Assembly: GCA_902800585.1 (NCBI GenBank)
Contig: CADCEW010000003.1
Span: 1 to 64,000, forward strand
Origin: an uncultured Prevotellaceae bacterium
GTDB lineage: Bacteria > Bacteroidota > Bacteroidia > Bacteroidales > Bacteroidaceae
DNA length: 64,000 nt
Direction of reading: 5' to 3'
Shown here: positions 54,579 through 63,814 of the stretch, one piece after another
Position numbering within the stretch: position 1 is the stretch's first letter
How the letters are laid out: every line of letters starts with the position of its first letter
The notes under the pieces: generated by a model
What the model saw: only the letters and a program-made list of their open reading frames with translations
Told to the model about the DNA's origin: nothing
Database searches by the model: none
Made by a program: the position numbers and the translations under genes

Positions 54579-54603
54579 ACCATTAGACAATAAGATTACT
54601 ACA

Positions 54604-56046
54604 ATGAACCCCCTGAAAACCTCTAAGATGTCCTATTTCCGCTGGGTGATATGTGGTTTGCTTTTTCTGGCAACCACCATTAACTATCTGGATCGTCAGG
54701 TTCTGTCATTGACATGGAAAGACTTTATCGCTCCGGAGTTCCACTGGACTGATGCAAACTATGGTAAGATTACCGCCTATTTCTCCGTATTCTATGCCAT
54801 TGCCAACCTCTTCGCTGGAAAATTCATTGACTGGATGGGAACGAAGAAAGGTTATCTGATAGCCATCTTCGTATGGTCTGTCGGTGCCTGTCTCCATGCT
54901 GGATGTGGCTGGGTAGCGATGCAGTGGGAAGGATATGATTCCGTTGCCCAACTGGGACAATTGACAGGTGATGCCGCTGTGATGATAGCCACCGTATCGA
55001 TGTATCTGTTCCTGGCATGCCGTATGGTACTGGCCCTTGGTGAGGCAGGCAACTTCCCTGCAGCCATCAAGGTGACTGCGGAGTATTTCCCAAAGAAAGA
55101 CCGTGCCTTTGCCACTTCCATCTTCAACAGTGGAGCTTCGGTAGGTGCCCTTGCTGCCCCTGCCACCATTCCTTTGTTAGCACGTGAATGGGGCTGGGAG
55201 ATGGCATTTATCATCATCGGTATATTGGGCTTTATCTGGATGGGACTGTGGATGTGGTTCTATGAGAAGCCTCATAAGAGCCATTACGTGAATCAGACGG
55301 AGTTGAATTATATTGAGCAGGACAGCGATATAGCAGAGGTGCAGGATCGTACGAATATCAAAGAGGAGAAACCTATCTCTTTCTGGAAGTGTTTCACTTT
55401 CCGTCAGACCTGGTCGTTCATTGTGGGTAAGTTCATGACAGATGGTGTATGGTGGTTCTTCCTCTTCTGGGCACCAGCCTATTTCAGTGACCAGTACAGC
55501 TATACCTCCGACTCTGCCATGGGTATCATGCTGATTTTTACACTGTACCTTATTGTCACAGTCCTCTCCATCGGTGGTGGCTATCTGCCCACCTACTTTG
55601 TCGATAAGTGTGGCATGAATCCATATTTAGGACGTATGCGTGCGATGCTTATCTTCGCCTGCTTCCCATTGTTGGGACTTTTTGCACAGCCCCTTGGTGC
55701 CTATAGTGCGTGGTGGCCTGCCATCCTCATCGGACTGCTTGGTGCAGGTCATCAGGCATGGAGTGCTAATCTCTATTCAACGATTGGTGATATGTTCCCC
55801 AAGTCCACCATCGGCACCATTACGGGTATCGGTACGATGGCTGGCGGTCTCGCCTCCTTTGCCATCAACTACAGTTCCGGAGAGTTCTTCGACTGGGCAG
55901 CCAGTCAAGGCAAGGCATTCTCATTCCTCGGTTTTGAGGGCAAGCCTGCCGCCTATATGATAGTGTTCTGCCTGTGTTCTGTCGCCTACCTCGTAGGTTG
56001 GTGCATCATGAAGACGCTAGTACCGAAGTACAAACCTGTTGCTTAA
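54604..56046 (+). CDS. MFS transporter, hexuronate/sugar-acid (ExuT-like) type
   Basis: A 480-residue inner-membrane protein with twelve predicted helices. The N-terminus RWVICGLLFLATTINYLDRQ, the FAGKFIDWMGTKKGYLIAIF loop and LALGEAGNFPAAIKVTAEYF are characteristic of the anion:cation symporter branch (ExuT, GudP). Substrate probably a sugar acid but not deducible. It is the upstream neighbour of a small secreted protein, and no sugar-acid catabolic gene is nearby. Confidence 0.9.
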   Translation: MNPLKTSKMSYFRWVICGLLFLATTINYLDRQVLSLTWKDFIAPEFHWTDANYGKITAYFSVFYAIANLFAGKFIDWMGTKKGYLIAIFVWSVGACLHAGCGWVAMQWEGYDSVAQLGQLTGDAAVMIATVSMYLFLACRMVLALGEAGNFPAAIKVTAEYFPKKDRAFATSIFNSGASVGALAAPATIPLLAREWGWEMAFIIIGILGFIWMGLWMWFYEKPHKSHYVNQTELNYIEQDSDIAEVQDRTNIKEEKPISFWKCFTFRQTWSFIVGKFMTDGVWWFFLFWAPAYFSDQYSYTSDSAMGIMLIFTLYLIVTVLSIGGGYLPTYFVDKCGMNPYLGRMRAMLIFACFPLLGLFAQPLGAYSAWWPAILIGLLGAGHQAWSANLYSTIGDMFPKSTIGTITGIGTMAGGLASFAINYSSGEFFDWAASQGKAFSFLGFEGKPAAYMIVFCLCSVAYLVGWCIMKTLVPKYKPVA

Positions 56047-56066
56047 GAAACTTATTGATAAATGAT

Positions 56067-56687
56067 ATGAAGAGAATCATTATTTTTATCGGAATGATGG
56101 CCTGTGTGCTGACAGTGTCGGCGCAGGATGCCGTCAGTGCCATCCGTAAGCATTATACGGAGACACAGGAGATGGTTAAACAGTATGCGGAATGGGAGAA
56201 GGAAGGCGAGTGGACGATGCCATGTCCGATGTACTATGAGGTGAATATCAAGCAGAACCTGCCGGGTACGGGCTATCATAAGGAGTGGATACGGTTGTAT
56301 TTCTACGAGAAAGAGAACGAGGAATGGGAGGCTGACGAGCCGATGCTTTTCCGCAACATTCATTTTGTGACTGCGAAATATAACTATGCCGCCCGTGAGT
56401 TCTATGATGAATATCTCTTTGACGAAAAAGGCAATCTTGAGTTCATCTTTGTTCGCAATGCGGATATTGACGACTTCAAGGGTGGCGAGTACCGTTTCTA
56501 TTTCAAGGACGGCAAGTTGATTAAGGTTATCGTCAGCGTGCGTAACCTTGAGACGGAGAAGTACGAACAGAAATATACAGGTGCTAAGGTGCCTGCGGAC
56601 TACGAGTCAGACTACAATAACTACCTGGGAAGTGCCGAGCACTATAAGGAGCTGTTTAAGACAATCGACGCAGGAACCTTCCATTAA
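56067..56687 (+). CDS. secreted protein of unknown function
   Basis: From ATG 56067 (MKRIIIFIGMMACVLTVSAQ) the 206 residues begin with a signal peptide cleaved after SAQ. The mature part is acidic and rich in Tyr and Glu (AIRKHYTETQEMVKQYAEWE; YYEVNIKQNLPGTGYHKEWI; FYFKDGKLIKVIVSV), suggesting a small beta-rich periplasmic domain. I do not recognise the family. An upstream in-frame start lies inside the MFS gene and is rejected. It follows the transporter by 20 bases. Confidence 0.85.
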   Translation: MKRIIIFIGMMACVLTVSAQDAVSAIRKHYTETQEMVKQYAEWEKEGEWTMPCPMYYEVNIKQNLPGTGYHKEWIRLYFYEKENEEWEADEPMLFRNIHFVTAKYNYAAREFYDEYLFDEKGNLEFIFVRNADIDDFKGGEYRFYFKDGKLIKVIVSVRNLETEKYEQKYTGAKVPADYESDYNNYLGSAEHYKELFKTIDAGTFH

Positions 56688-56690
56688 ATC

Positions 56691-56750
56691 TTTTCCAAAA
56701 TGGAAAACTTTTCCAAAAGAAAATGACAGAAAGTTTTCCGAAATAGAAAA
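56691..56750. promoter_or_regulatory. three TTTTCC-type palindrome-like sites upstream of the ribonucleotide reductase
   Basis: Site 1 is TTTTCCAAAATGGAAAA (56691-56707, perfect 7-bp arms), site 2 TTTTCCAAAAGAAAA (56709-56723) and site 3 TTTTCCGAAATAGAAAA (56734-56750). Site 3 covers the -33 position of the downstream promoter, suggesting repressor binding. Confidence 0.5.
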
Positions 56751-56758
56751 GATATGTG

Positions 56759-56766
56759 TATCTTTG
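56759..56766 (+). promoter_or_regulatory. promoter -7 box for the ribonucleotide reductase gene
   Basis: TATCTTTG, 25 bases before the ATG, directly behind the third TTTTCC site. Confidence 0.7.
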
Positions 56767-56791
56767 CATCCTGAAATTAGTCAATAACTAA

Positions 56792-59389
56792 ATGATGGAA
56801 TCAAGTCAAACTTACACGTACGATGAGGCCTTTGAAGCCTCTTTAGCCTATTTTGGCGGTGATGAACTGGCAGCCCGCGTCTGGGTAAACAAGTATGCAA
56901 TGAAAGACAGTTTCGGGAATATCTATGAGAAATCACCCGAACAAATGCATTGGCGTATTGCCAACGAGATTGCCAGAATAGAAAAGAAGTATAAGAACCC
57001 GATGTCTGCCGAGGAGATATTTAACCTCCTCGACCATTTCAAGTATATTGTGCCTGCAGGCAGTCCGATGACGGGTATCGGTAACAATCATCAGATAGCC
57101 TCACTAAGTAACTGTTTTGTCATCGGACTCGATGGCGATGCTGACTCGTATGGCGGCGTGCTGCGCATCGACGAAGAGCAGGTACAGTTGATGAAGCGTC
57201 GTGGAGGTGTGGGTCATGACCTCAGTCATATCCGTCCCAAGGGAACGCCTGTCAATAACTCTGCTTTGACCTCTACAGGACTGGTGCCCTTCATGGAGCG
57301 CTATAGTAATAGTACGCGCGAGGTGGCACAGGATGGTCGCCGTGGTGCCCTCATGCTCTCTGTCAGTATCAAGCATCCTGATTCAGAGTCATTCATAGAT
57401 GCTAAGATGACGGAAGGCAAGGTGACAGGCGCCAACGTATCAGTGAAGATTGACGATGCGTTTATGGAGGCAGCCGTTAATGACAAACCCTACGTGCAGG
57501 AATATCCAGTGACTGGAAAGTCCGAAGATTCTGAGATATATGTCCGCAAGGAGATTTCTGCCAAGGAACTCTGGGAGAAAATCGTGCATAACGCATGGAA
57601 GAGTGCGGAGCCTGGTGTGCTGTTCTGGGACACGATTCTGCGTGAGAGTATTCCTGACTGCTATGCTGACTTAGGTTTCCGCACAGTATCTACGAATCCT
57701 TGTGGCGAGATACCTTTGTGTCCCTATGATTCCTGTCGCCTGTTGAGTATCAACCTCTACTCGTACGTGGAGAAGCCATTTACGAAAGATGCCTATTTCA
57801 ACTATGACCTCTTCAAAAAGCATGTTGCGATGGCGCAGCGGTTGATGGATGACATCGTAGACTTGGAATTGGAGAAAATCGAGCTGATTCTGCAGAAAGT
57901 CGACAGCGACCCTCAGTCGATGGAGGTCAAAGGTGCCGAGCGTCATCTGTGGGAGAAGATACAGAAGAAGAGTGGCATGGGACGTCGTACAGGTGTGGGT
58001 ATCACTGCCGAGGGCGATATGATTGCCGCTATGGGCTTACGTTATGGTACGCAGGAGGCTACCGACTTCTCAGTGGAGGTACATAAGACACTGGCGCTGA
58101 ATGCCTATCGCAGCAGTGTCGAGATGGCAAAGGAGCGTGGTGCCTTTGAAATCTATGATGCCAAGCGTGAGGAGAAGAACCCATTCATTCTGCGCCTGAA
58201 GGCTGCCGATGAGCAACTGTATAAGGACATGGTGAAATATGGTCGTCGTAATATTGCGTGTCTGACCATTGCGCCTACAGGTACGACCTCGTTGATGACA
58301 CAGACGACCAGTGGTATCGAACCTGTCTTCCTGCCTGTCTATAAGCGTCGTCGTAAAGTGAATCCCAACGATACCGATGTGCATGTGGACTTTGTGGACG
58401 AAGTGGGTGACTCCTTCGAAGAGTATATCGTCTATCATCCGAAGTTCCTGAAGTGGATGCAGGTCAATGGTATCGACTCCGCTAAACGCTATACACAGGA
58501 AGAGATTGACGAGTTAGTGGCGAAATCACCATACTATAAAGCGACTGCCAATGATGTCGACTGGTTGATGAAGGTACGCATGCAGGGTGCTATCCAGAAA
58601 TGGGTAGACCACTCCATCAGTGTGACTGTCAATCTTCCCAACGATGTCGATGAGGCCTTGGTGAACCGCCTGTATGTAGAAGCATGGCGCAGTGGATGTA
58701 AGGGCTGTACCATCTATCGTGACGGCAGTCGCGCAGGTGTGATGATCTCAGTCTCGAAGAAAGAGAAGAAAGAAGACGAGGACACCACGAAGGACAATAA
58801 CCTTGAGGTTCAGAAAGAGAATCCCTGCAAGCATCCGGAAGTCACAGAGGTACGTCCGAAGGAATTGGAGTGCGATGTGGTGCGTTTCCAGAACAACAAG
58901 GAGAAATGGGTGGCATTTGTCGGTTTGTTGGATGGTTATCCCTATGAGATTTTCACTGGTCTGCAAGATGACGAGGAGGGTATTGTGCTGCCGAAGACGG
59001 TTACCCGTGGTAAGATTATCAAGCAGGTCAATGAAGACGGAACGCGTCGTTATGACTTCCAGTTTGAGAACAAACGTGGTTACAAGACGACAGTAGAAGG
59101 ACTCTCAGAGAAGTTCAATCCAGAATACTGGAACTATGCCAAACTGATATCTGGTGTCTTGCGCTATCGCATGCCTATCGACCATGTCATCCGTCTCGTC
59201 AGTTCCTTGCAGTTGCAGTCGGAGAGTATCAATACTTGGAAGGTAGGTGTAGAGCGTGCCTTAAAGAAATACATCCTTGATGGTACGGAGGCAAAGGGAC
59301 AGAAATGTCCGAACTGTGGCAGTGAGAGTCTCGTCTATCAGGAGGGCTGTCTGATATGTAAGAACTGTGGATCGTCAAGATGCGGATAA
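56792..59389 (+). CDS. nrdJ: adenosylcobalamin-dependent (class II) ribonucleotide reductase
   Basis: The enzyme reduces ribonucleotides to deoxyribonucleotides using B12, without need of O2. The 865 residues contain the first redox Cys in IASLSNCFVIGLDGD, the VSTNPCGEIPLCPYDSCRLL active-site loop with Asn, Cys and Glu, and TIAPTGTTSLMTQTTSGIEP. The C-terminus after ~690 has a KKEKKEDEDTTKD linker, a domain found in NrdJ (VVRFQNNKEKWVAFVGLLDG) and a Cys-rich tail (CPNCGSESLVYQEGCLICKN). Two adjacent ATGs are possible starts. There is no cobalamin riboswitch in the 104-base spacer. folB follows directly (TAAATG). Confidence 0.95.
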   Translation: MMESSQTYTYDEAFEASLAYFGGDELAARVWVNKYAMKDSFGNIYEKSPEQMHWRIANEIARIEKKYKNPMSAEEIFNLLDHFKYIVPAGSPMTGIGNNHQIASLSNCFVIGLDGDADSYGGVLRIDEEQVQLMKRRGGVGHDLSHIRPKGTPVNNSALTSTGLVPFMERYSNSTREVAQDGRRGALMLSVSIKHPDSESFIDAKMTEGKVTGANVSVKIDDAFMEAAVNDKPYVQEYPVTGKSEDSEIYVRKEISAKELWEKIVHNAWKSAEPGVLFWDTILRESIPDCYADLGFRTVSTNPCGEIPLCPYDSCRLLSINLYSYVEKPFTKDAYFNYDLFKKHVAMAQRLMDDIVDLELEKIELILQKVDSDPQSMEVKGAERHLWEKIQKKSGMGRRTGVGITAEGDMIAAMGLRYGTQEATDFSVEVHKTLALNAYRSSVEMAKERGAFEIYDAKREEKNPFILRLKAADEQLYKDMVKYGRRNIACLTIAPTGTTSLMTQTTSGIEPVFLPVYKRRRKVNPNDTDVHVDFVDEVGDSFEEYIVYHPKFLKWMQVNGIDSAKRYTQEEIDELVAKSPYYKATANDVDWLMKVRMQGAIQKWVDHSISVTVNLPNDVDEALVNRLYVEAWRSGCKGCTIYRDGSRAGVMISVSKKEKKEDEDTTKDNNLEVQKENPCKHPEVTEVRPKELECDVVRFQNNKEKWVAFVGLLDGYPYEIFTGLQDDEEGIVLPKTVTRGKIIKQVNEDGTRRYDFQFENKRGYKTTVEGLSEKFNPEYWNYAKLISGVLRYRMPIDHVIRLVSSLQLQSESINTWKVGVERALKKYILDGTEAKGQKCPNCGSESLVYQEGCLICKNCGSSRCG

Positions 59390-59773
59390 ATGATGAAGAT
59401 TGAACGTTCCTATATCTATTTGCGGGACATCCGCTTTCATGCTTTTCATGGGGTGACGCCCATCGAGAAGGAAGTGGGTTCTGACTTCACAGTGTCTGTC
59501 CGTGTGGCTGTCGATGTCTCGGCTGCCGTGGAACATGATAACGTGGATGTGACCCTGAACTATGCGAGCCTCTATGAAGTTATCAAGCGCGAGATGATGA
59601 TTCCTTCTAATCTGATAGAGCATGTGGCAGCACGCATTGGGAAAGCCATCTTTGAGACCTTTCCGCAAGTGGAAGCGTTTGATATCTCCTTGATGAAAAT
59701 AAATCCTCCGATGGGGGCAGACTGTGAGGGAGCAGGCGTGGAACTACATTTAATAAATGATAAAACTCAGTGA
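59390..59773 (+). CDS. folB: dihydroneopterin aldolase
   Basis: FolB cleaves 7,8-dihydroneopterin to 6-hydroxymethyl-7,8-dihydropterin, the FolK substrate. The 127 residues show IYLRDIRFHAFHGVTPIEKE near the start, VTLNYASLYEVIKREM, NLIEHVAARIGKAIF with the substrate-binding Glu, and a terminal ISLMKINPPMGADCEGAGVE. Either of two consecutive ATGs can be the start. It is placed right behind the class II ribonucleotide reductase, probably in one transcript. Confidence 0.95.
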   Translation: MMKIERSYIYLRDIRFHAFHGVTPIEKEVGSDFTVSVRVAVDVSAAVEHDNVDVTLNYASLYEVIKREMMIPSNLIEHVAARIGKAIFETFPQVEAFDISLMKINPPMGADCEGAGVELHLINDKTQ

Positions 59774-59801
59774 TATCTAAGGGTTTCTGCTGGAAAATGA
59801 C

Positions 59802-59809
59802 TAATTTTG
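59802..59809 (+). promoter_or_regulatory. promoter -7 box for the amidase gene
   Basis: TAATTTTG, 18 bases before the ATG at 59828. Confidence 0.7.
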
Positions 59810-59827
59810 CACCCCGAAAGTGAATAT

Positions 59828-61030
59828 ATGAAGAATAGATTATTAGTTCTTATCTGGATAACATTAGGATTTGCAGTGTGTTCTTTCGCTGCAAACAAGA
59901 AATTCACGCTGGTCATAGACGCAGGACATGGAGGCCATGATGCAGGTGCTTTGGGAGCCTTCTCCAAGGAGAAGAACATCAACCTGAACGTGGCACTTGC
60001 CTTTGGACGCTACGTGCAGAATAACTGTCCTGACGTAAAAGTCATCTATACCCGAAAGACAGATGTGTTTATTCCCCTTCATACCCGTGCCGATATCGCT
60101 AACAAGAATAAAGCGGACTTGTTTGTCTCTATCCATACCAATGCGGTGCCTCGTGGAAGGATTGCCAGGGGATTGGAGACCTACACATTAGGAATGCATC
60201 GTGCTGGTTCTAATCTGGAGGTGGCTAAGCGTGAGAACTCCGTTATCCTCATCGAGAAGGATTACAAACAGCATTATGAGGGCTTTGACCCTAATTCGAG
60301 TGAGAGTTATATCATGTTTGAGTTCATGCAGGACAAGAACATGGCACAGAGTGTGGAACTGGCGCGTTATGTACAGAAACATGTGTGTGCATCGGCAGAC
60401 CGCATAGATAAGGGTGTGAAACAGGCTGGATTCCTCGTCTTGCGTGAGACGTCTATGCCCAGTTGTCTGATAGAGTTGGGATTCATCACCACCTCCGACG
60501 AGGAGCAGTTCCTGAATTCCAGTGATGGTATCGACCGCCTTGGTTTTGGTATCTACAAGGCTTTCCTGGATTATAAGCGGAGGTATGACACCAATATCAC
60601 GGTGCCTTATCCAGCAGAGGAGCAACAGGATATCAACATCCCGTCTATCGTGCCTCCTGAGGATCAACCAGAGAAGACGCCTGTTCCTGCCAAGACACAG
60701 AAAGAGCCTGATGCTAAGACCAAGCCACAAGCGGATGTCGCACCAAATGACTCTGTACTGATATTCAAGGTACAGATCATGGCCAGCACGTCTCGTAAGA
60801 AGTTCAAGAAGTCGCAACTGAATGGACAGGGAGAAGCGAAATGCTATCAGGAAGGCGGCTTCTATAAATACACAGTAGGAGAGTCGGAAGACTATGATGA
60901 GATGATGAAGGTGCGTGATGTGCTGATAGGGAACTTCCCAGAGGCCTTTGTCATTGCCTTCAAGGGAGGTCAGAGAGTAGATACCCGTTCTGCCATCCGT
61001 GAGTTTAGAGCAAACAAGAATAAAAAATAA
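59828..61030 (+). CDS. N-acetylmuramoyl-L-alanine amidase (Amidase_3) with C-terminal SPOR-like domain
   Basis: It hydrolyses the amide bond between MurNAc and L-Ala during cell separation. The ATG at 59828 (MKNRLLVLIWITLGFAVCSF) begins a signal peptide. The Amidase_3 domain at about 28-250 shows VIDAGHGGHDAGALGAFSKE with zinc His, ADLFVSIHTNAVPRG with the third His, and PSCLIELGFITTSDEEQFL with the catalytic Glu. A Pro/Lys/Glu-rich linker (~265-310) leads to a domain of ~80 residues (VLIFKVQIMASTSRKKFKKS) like SPOR. It fits activation through FtsX, encoded elsewhere in the window. MlaD follows at five bases. Confidence 0.95.
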   Translation: MKNRLLVLIWITLGFAVCSFAANKKFTLVIDAGHGGHDAGALGAFSKEKNINLNVALAFGRYVQNNCPDVKVIYTRKTDVFIPLHTRADIANKNKADLFVSIHTNAVPRGRIARGLETYTLGMHRAGSNLEVAKRENSVILIEKDYKQHYEGFDPNSSESYIMFEFMQDKNMAQSVELARYVQKHVCASADRIDKGVKQAGFLVLRETSMPSCLIELGFITTSDEEQFLNSSDGIDRLGFGIYKAFLDYKRRYDTNITVPYPAEEQQDINIPSIVPPEDQPEKTPVPAKTQKEPDAKTKPQADVAPNDSVLIFKVQIMASTSRKKFKKSQLNGQGEAKCYQEGGFYKYTVGESEDYDEMMKVRDVLIGNFPEAFVIAFKGGQRVDTRSAIREFRANKNKK

Positions 61031-61035
61031 CCTAT

Positions 61036-61938
61036 ATGAAATTCTTTACGAAAGAAGTACAGATCGCCTTGGTTGCCATTATAGCACTGGTCGTACTTTA
61101 TTATGGTATGAGCTTCCTGAAGGGACTGAGCATGTTCTCCAGCACCAAAAACTATTGCGTTGCCTTTGAGAATGTGAGTGGACTTGCTGCCTCGTCTCCT
61201 GTCTATGCCAATGGCTATAAGGTGGGTGTGGTAGAAAAAATCGAGTACGACTACGACAAACCTAACCGTATCATTGCTATCTTGGGACTCGACAAGCAGA
61301 TGCGTGTACCTGTAGGTTCTCATGCAGAGATTGCCAGTGACCTGCTGGGTAATATCAAGATAAATCTGGTATTGTCGGATAATCCCTTGCAGTTTATTGC
61401 TGTGGGTGACACGATACAGGGCGTTCTGGAACAGGGTTTGATGAGTAAGGTGGCAACCATGGTGCCTGCCATCGAGGCGATGCTGCCTAAACTGGACTCT
61501 ATCCTGACCAGTCTGAATACCTTGCTGGCAGACCCAGCCCTTCATAATACGTTGCATAACGTGGAGGGCATGACGGCTAACTTCAATCAGACGAGCCTGC
61601 AACTGCGTAATCTGTCAGCCAGTCTCAACCATAATGTGCCCTCGATGATGTTCAAGGCGGACAGTGTGCTGGGTAATACGCAGCGCCTGACTGCCAATCT
61701 GAGTGCCATCGATGTGGCAGAGATGACAGCGAAGGTCAACCAGACCCTTGCCAACGTGGAGGAGATGACGCGCAAACTCAACAGCAACGAAGGTACTTTA
61801 GGACTGTTGATGCGTGATGCAACCCTCTATAATAACTTGAGTTCGACGGCTGCTGATGCCGATTCCCTGTTGAGAGATTTCAAAGCACATCCCAAGCGTT
61901 ATGTTCACTTCTCCGTTTTCGGAAAAAAAGACAAGTAA
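61036..61938 (+). CDS. MlaD/MCE-family lipid-transport protein
   Basis: MCE proteins carry phospholipids across the periplasm. The 300 residues have one N-terminal anchor (VQIALVAIIALVVLYYGMSF at ~7-26) and an MCE domain (YCVAFENVSGLAASSPVYAN, GYKVGVVEKIEYDYD, QMRVPVGSHAEIASDLLGN), then a long helical region (~135-285) with NLRxLSASL-type repeats that may form a tunnel or coiled coil. No MlaE or MlaF gene is adjacent. It lies just behind the amidase and ends before a terminator. Confidence 0.93.
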   Translation: MKFFTKEVQIALVAIIALVVLYYGMSFLKGLSMFSSTKNYCVAFENVSGLAASSPVYANGYKVGVVEKIEYDYDKPNRIIAILGLDKQMRVPVGSHAEIASDLLGNIKINLVLSDNPLQFIAVGDTIQGVLEQGLMSKVATMVPAIEAMLPKLDSILTSLNTLLADPALHNTLHNVEGMTANFNQTSLQLRNLSASLNHNVPSMMFKADSVLGNTQRLTANLSAIDVAEMTAKVNQTLANVEEMTRKLNSNEGTLGLLMRDATLYNNLSSTAADADSLLRDFKAHPKRYVHFSVFGKKDK

Positions 61939-62049
61939 AAAGCTTATAATTTTTAATTTGTCTAAATAGAAAGAAAAAAGAGATGAATGAGCATTCAAAT
62001 CGTGGAAGTGACTGATATATCACACTTTCGGGATGATAAGAAAAAAATC

Positions 62050-62085
62050 ACCGCACACTGACAACACTGTGTGCGGTTTTTATTA
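62050..62085 (+). terminator. intrinsic terminator after the MCE gene
   Basis: ACCGCACAC (62050-62058) pairs with GTGTGCGGT (62069-62077), followed by TTTTATT. It is 110 bases beyond the stop. Confidence 0.9.
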
Positions 62086-62239
62086 AGTCACTGTCAGACA
62101 GGGAGTTGTATATATGCAATAGGGGATAGTTGTATATTTTTACAATAGATAGGCTAAAGGCCTATAGATAAACGAGTTACGAAATTCTGTATTAAATTTT
62201 TCAATTTTTGCGGATTTGTGTAATTCAGAAAAAAAGTGC

Positions 62240-62247
62240 TAACTTTG
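62240..62247 (+). promoter_or_regulatory. promoter -7 box for dnaA
   Basis: TAACTTTG, with a 69-base leader to the ATG at 62317. Confidence 0.7.
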
Positions 62248-62316
62248 CAATCGAAAACGAAAACTATAATCATTAACAGTCGTTTGATTGTAATATATAA
62301 ATAAGTATAACGCCGT

Positions 62317-63723
62317 ATGGAAAAATCTCCAAAGGCGCTTTGGGGCGACTGCCTTCATCTGATCAAGGAGAACGTCACAGAGCAGCAATATAAGACCTGG
62401 TTCGCGCCTATCGTATTCGAGAAATACGATGAGGAAAGCCAGAATCTTCTCGTACAAGTGCCGAGCAGGTACGTGTATGAGTATTTGGAGCAATACTATG
62501 TGGCGCTGTTGAGTAAGGCGTTGTTCCGTTGTTTCGGCACCAATGTCCGTCTGAACTACCGTATCGTGGTGGATAGGGCACACAGGATTACTGTTGATGA
62601 AGAGGGTAGTGAGCCAGTGGACATCGAAGAGCCACAGCCTTCTGCTCGCATCAACAAGGCTCCTACGGAGTTGGATGCTGCCACCAAGGAACTGAATACG
62701 CAGTTGGATACCCATAAGACGTTCCAGAGCTTCATCGAGGGCGACAGCAATAAGTTGCCACGCACCGTTGGACTCTCCATTGCGGAGCATCCAGGCAAGA
62801 CGACCTTCAATCCTTTCTTTGTCTTCGGTCCCTCTGGTTGTGGTAAGACACACCTTATTAATGCCATTGGTGTGAAGTGCAAGGAGATGTATCCTCAGAA
62901 GCGTGTGTTGTATGTTTCTGCCCGTCTGTTCCAAGTGCAGTTTACCGATGCCACCCGCCAGAATAAAGTCAATGACTTCATCCATTTCTATCAGACCATC
63001 GATGTACTGATTGTGGATGATATTCAGGAGTGGGCGACATCACCCAAGACCGTGGATACCTTCTTCCATATCTTCAACCACCTGTTCCGTTTGGGCAAGC
63101 AGATTATCCTTGCCAGCGATCGTCCTCCTGTTGACTTGAAATGGCTGCAGGAGCGTATGCTGACTCGTTTCTCTTGCGGACTGATTGCTGAGTTAGAGAA
63201 GCCCAATGTACAGTTGTGTATCGATATCCTGCATTCCAAGTGCAAGCGTGACGGTCTGAAGATTCCTGAGGATGTCATCCAGTATATTGCTGAGACTGCA
63301 AATGGTTCTGTGCGTGACTTGGAGGGTGTGGTGAACTCACTGATGGCTTACTCCATCGTTTATAACAGCAATATCGATATGCGTCTGGCTGAGCGTGTCA
63401 TCAAGCGCGCTGTGAAAGTCGATAATCATCCGCTTACTGTTGATGATATCCTTGAGAAGGTTTGCGGCCATTATAATGTGACGCAGCAGAATGTCTTCAG
63501 CAAGTCTCGCAAGCGCGACTATGTCATCGTCCGTCAGGTCTCGATGTATCTCGCCCAGAAGTACACCAAGATGCCAGCATCACGTATCGGACAACTGATA
63601 GGAGGCAGAGACCATTCAACGGTGATTCATAGCTGTTCCACTATCGAGCAGCGCCTGAAGGTCGACAAGTCTTTCTCTGCTGAACTTACCAGCATCGAGA
63701 ACTCTTTCAAGATCAAGAAGTAA
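62317..63723 (+). CDS. dnaA: chromosomal replication initiator DnaA
   Basis: DnaA is the AAA+ protein that melts the origin. The 468 residues have domain I (KALWGDCLHLIKENVTEQQY), an acidic linker (~95-130), domain III with Walker A FVFGPSGCGKTHLINAIG, Walker B IDVLIVDDIQEW, and sensor motifs (RMLTRFSCGLIAELEKP, NGSVRDLEGVVNSL), and the DNA-binding domain IV with the signature GGRDHSTVIHSCSTIEQRL. Nothing is missing. It is transcribed alone with its own promoter. Confidence 0.98.
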   Translation: MEKSPKALWGDCLHLIKENVTEQQYKTWFAPIVFEKYDEESQNLLVQVPSRYVYEYLEQYYVALLSKALFRCFGTNVRLNYRIVVDRAHRITVDEEGSEPVDIEEPQPSARINKAPTELDAATKELNTQLDTHKTFQSFIEGDSNKLPRTVGLSIAEHPGKTTFNPFFVFGPSGCGKTHLINAIGVKCKEMYPQKRVLYVSARLFQVQFTDATRQNKVNDFIHFYQTIDVLIVDDIQEWATSPKTVDTFFHIFNHLFRLGKQIILASDRPPVDLKWLQERMLTRFSCGLIAELEKPNVQLCIDILHSKCKRDGLKIPEDVIQYIAETANGSVRDLEGVVNSLMAYSIVYNSNIDMRLAERVIKRAVKVDNHPLTVDDILEKVCGHYNVTQQNVFSKSRKRDYVIVRQVSMYLAQKYTKMPASRIGQLIGGRDHSTVIHSCSTIEQRLKVDKSFSAELTSIENSFKIKK

Positions 63724-63735
63724 AGAGCATTATTG

Positions 63736-63743
63736 TATCTTTG
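63736..63743 (+). promoter_or_regulatory. promoter -7 box for the right-edge lipoprotein gene
   Basis: TATCTTTG, 71 bases before the ATG at 63815. Confidence 0.6.
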
Positions 63744-63814
63744 CTCCTGTATCCTGTACCCTCATTTGCGTGAAACCAATAGAATAAAACTAAACTTATT
63801 ATTAAACAAAAGAC

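Larger units (their letters stand above)
61939..62316. other. 378-base gene-free region between mlaD-like gene and dnaA
   Basis: It contains the terminator at 62050-62077, an ATAGGC/GCCTAT hairpin near 62148-62165, long A/T-rich runs and the dnaA promoter at 62240-62247. No cluster of DnaA boxes (TTATCCACA-like) is seen, so no origin is proposed. Confidence 0.75.

Noticed and set aside
56688..56791. Cobalamin riboswitch before the class II ribonucleotide reductase
   Set aside because: The spacer is only 104 bases and has no B12-box-like sequence; the TTTTCC sites look like DNA operators.
60188..61602. Two ~210-residue minus-strand open frames opposite the amidase and MCE genes
   Set aside because: Composition is rich in His, Arg and Cys without motifs, and both sense-strand genes are certain.
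61939..62316. Replication origin next to dnaA
   Set aside because: The spacer has a terminator and promoter but no cluster of DnaA boxes or obvious iterated 9-mers, so nothing supports an origin.
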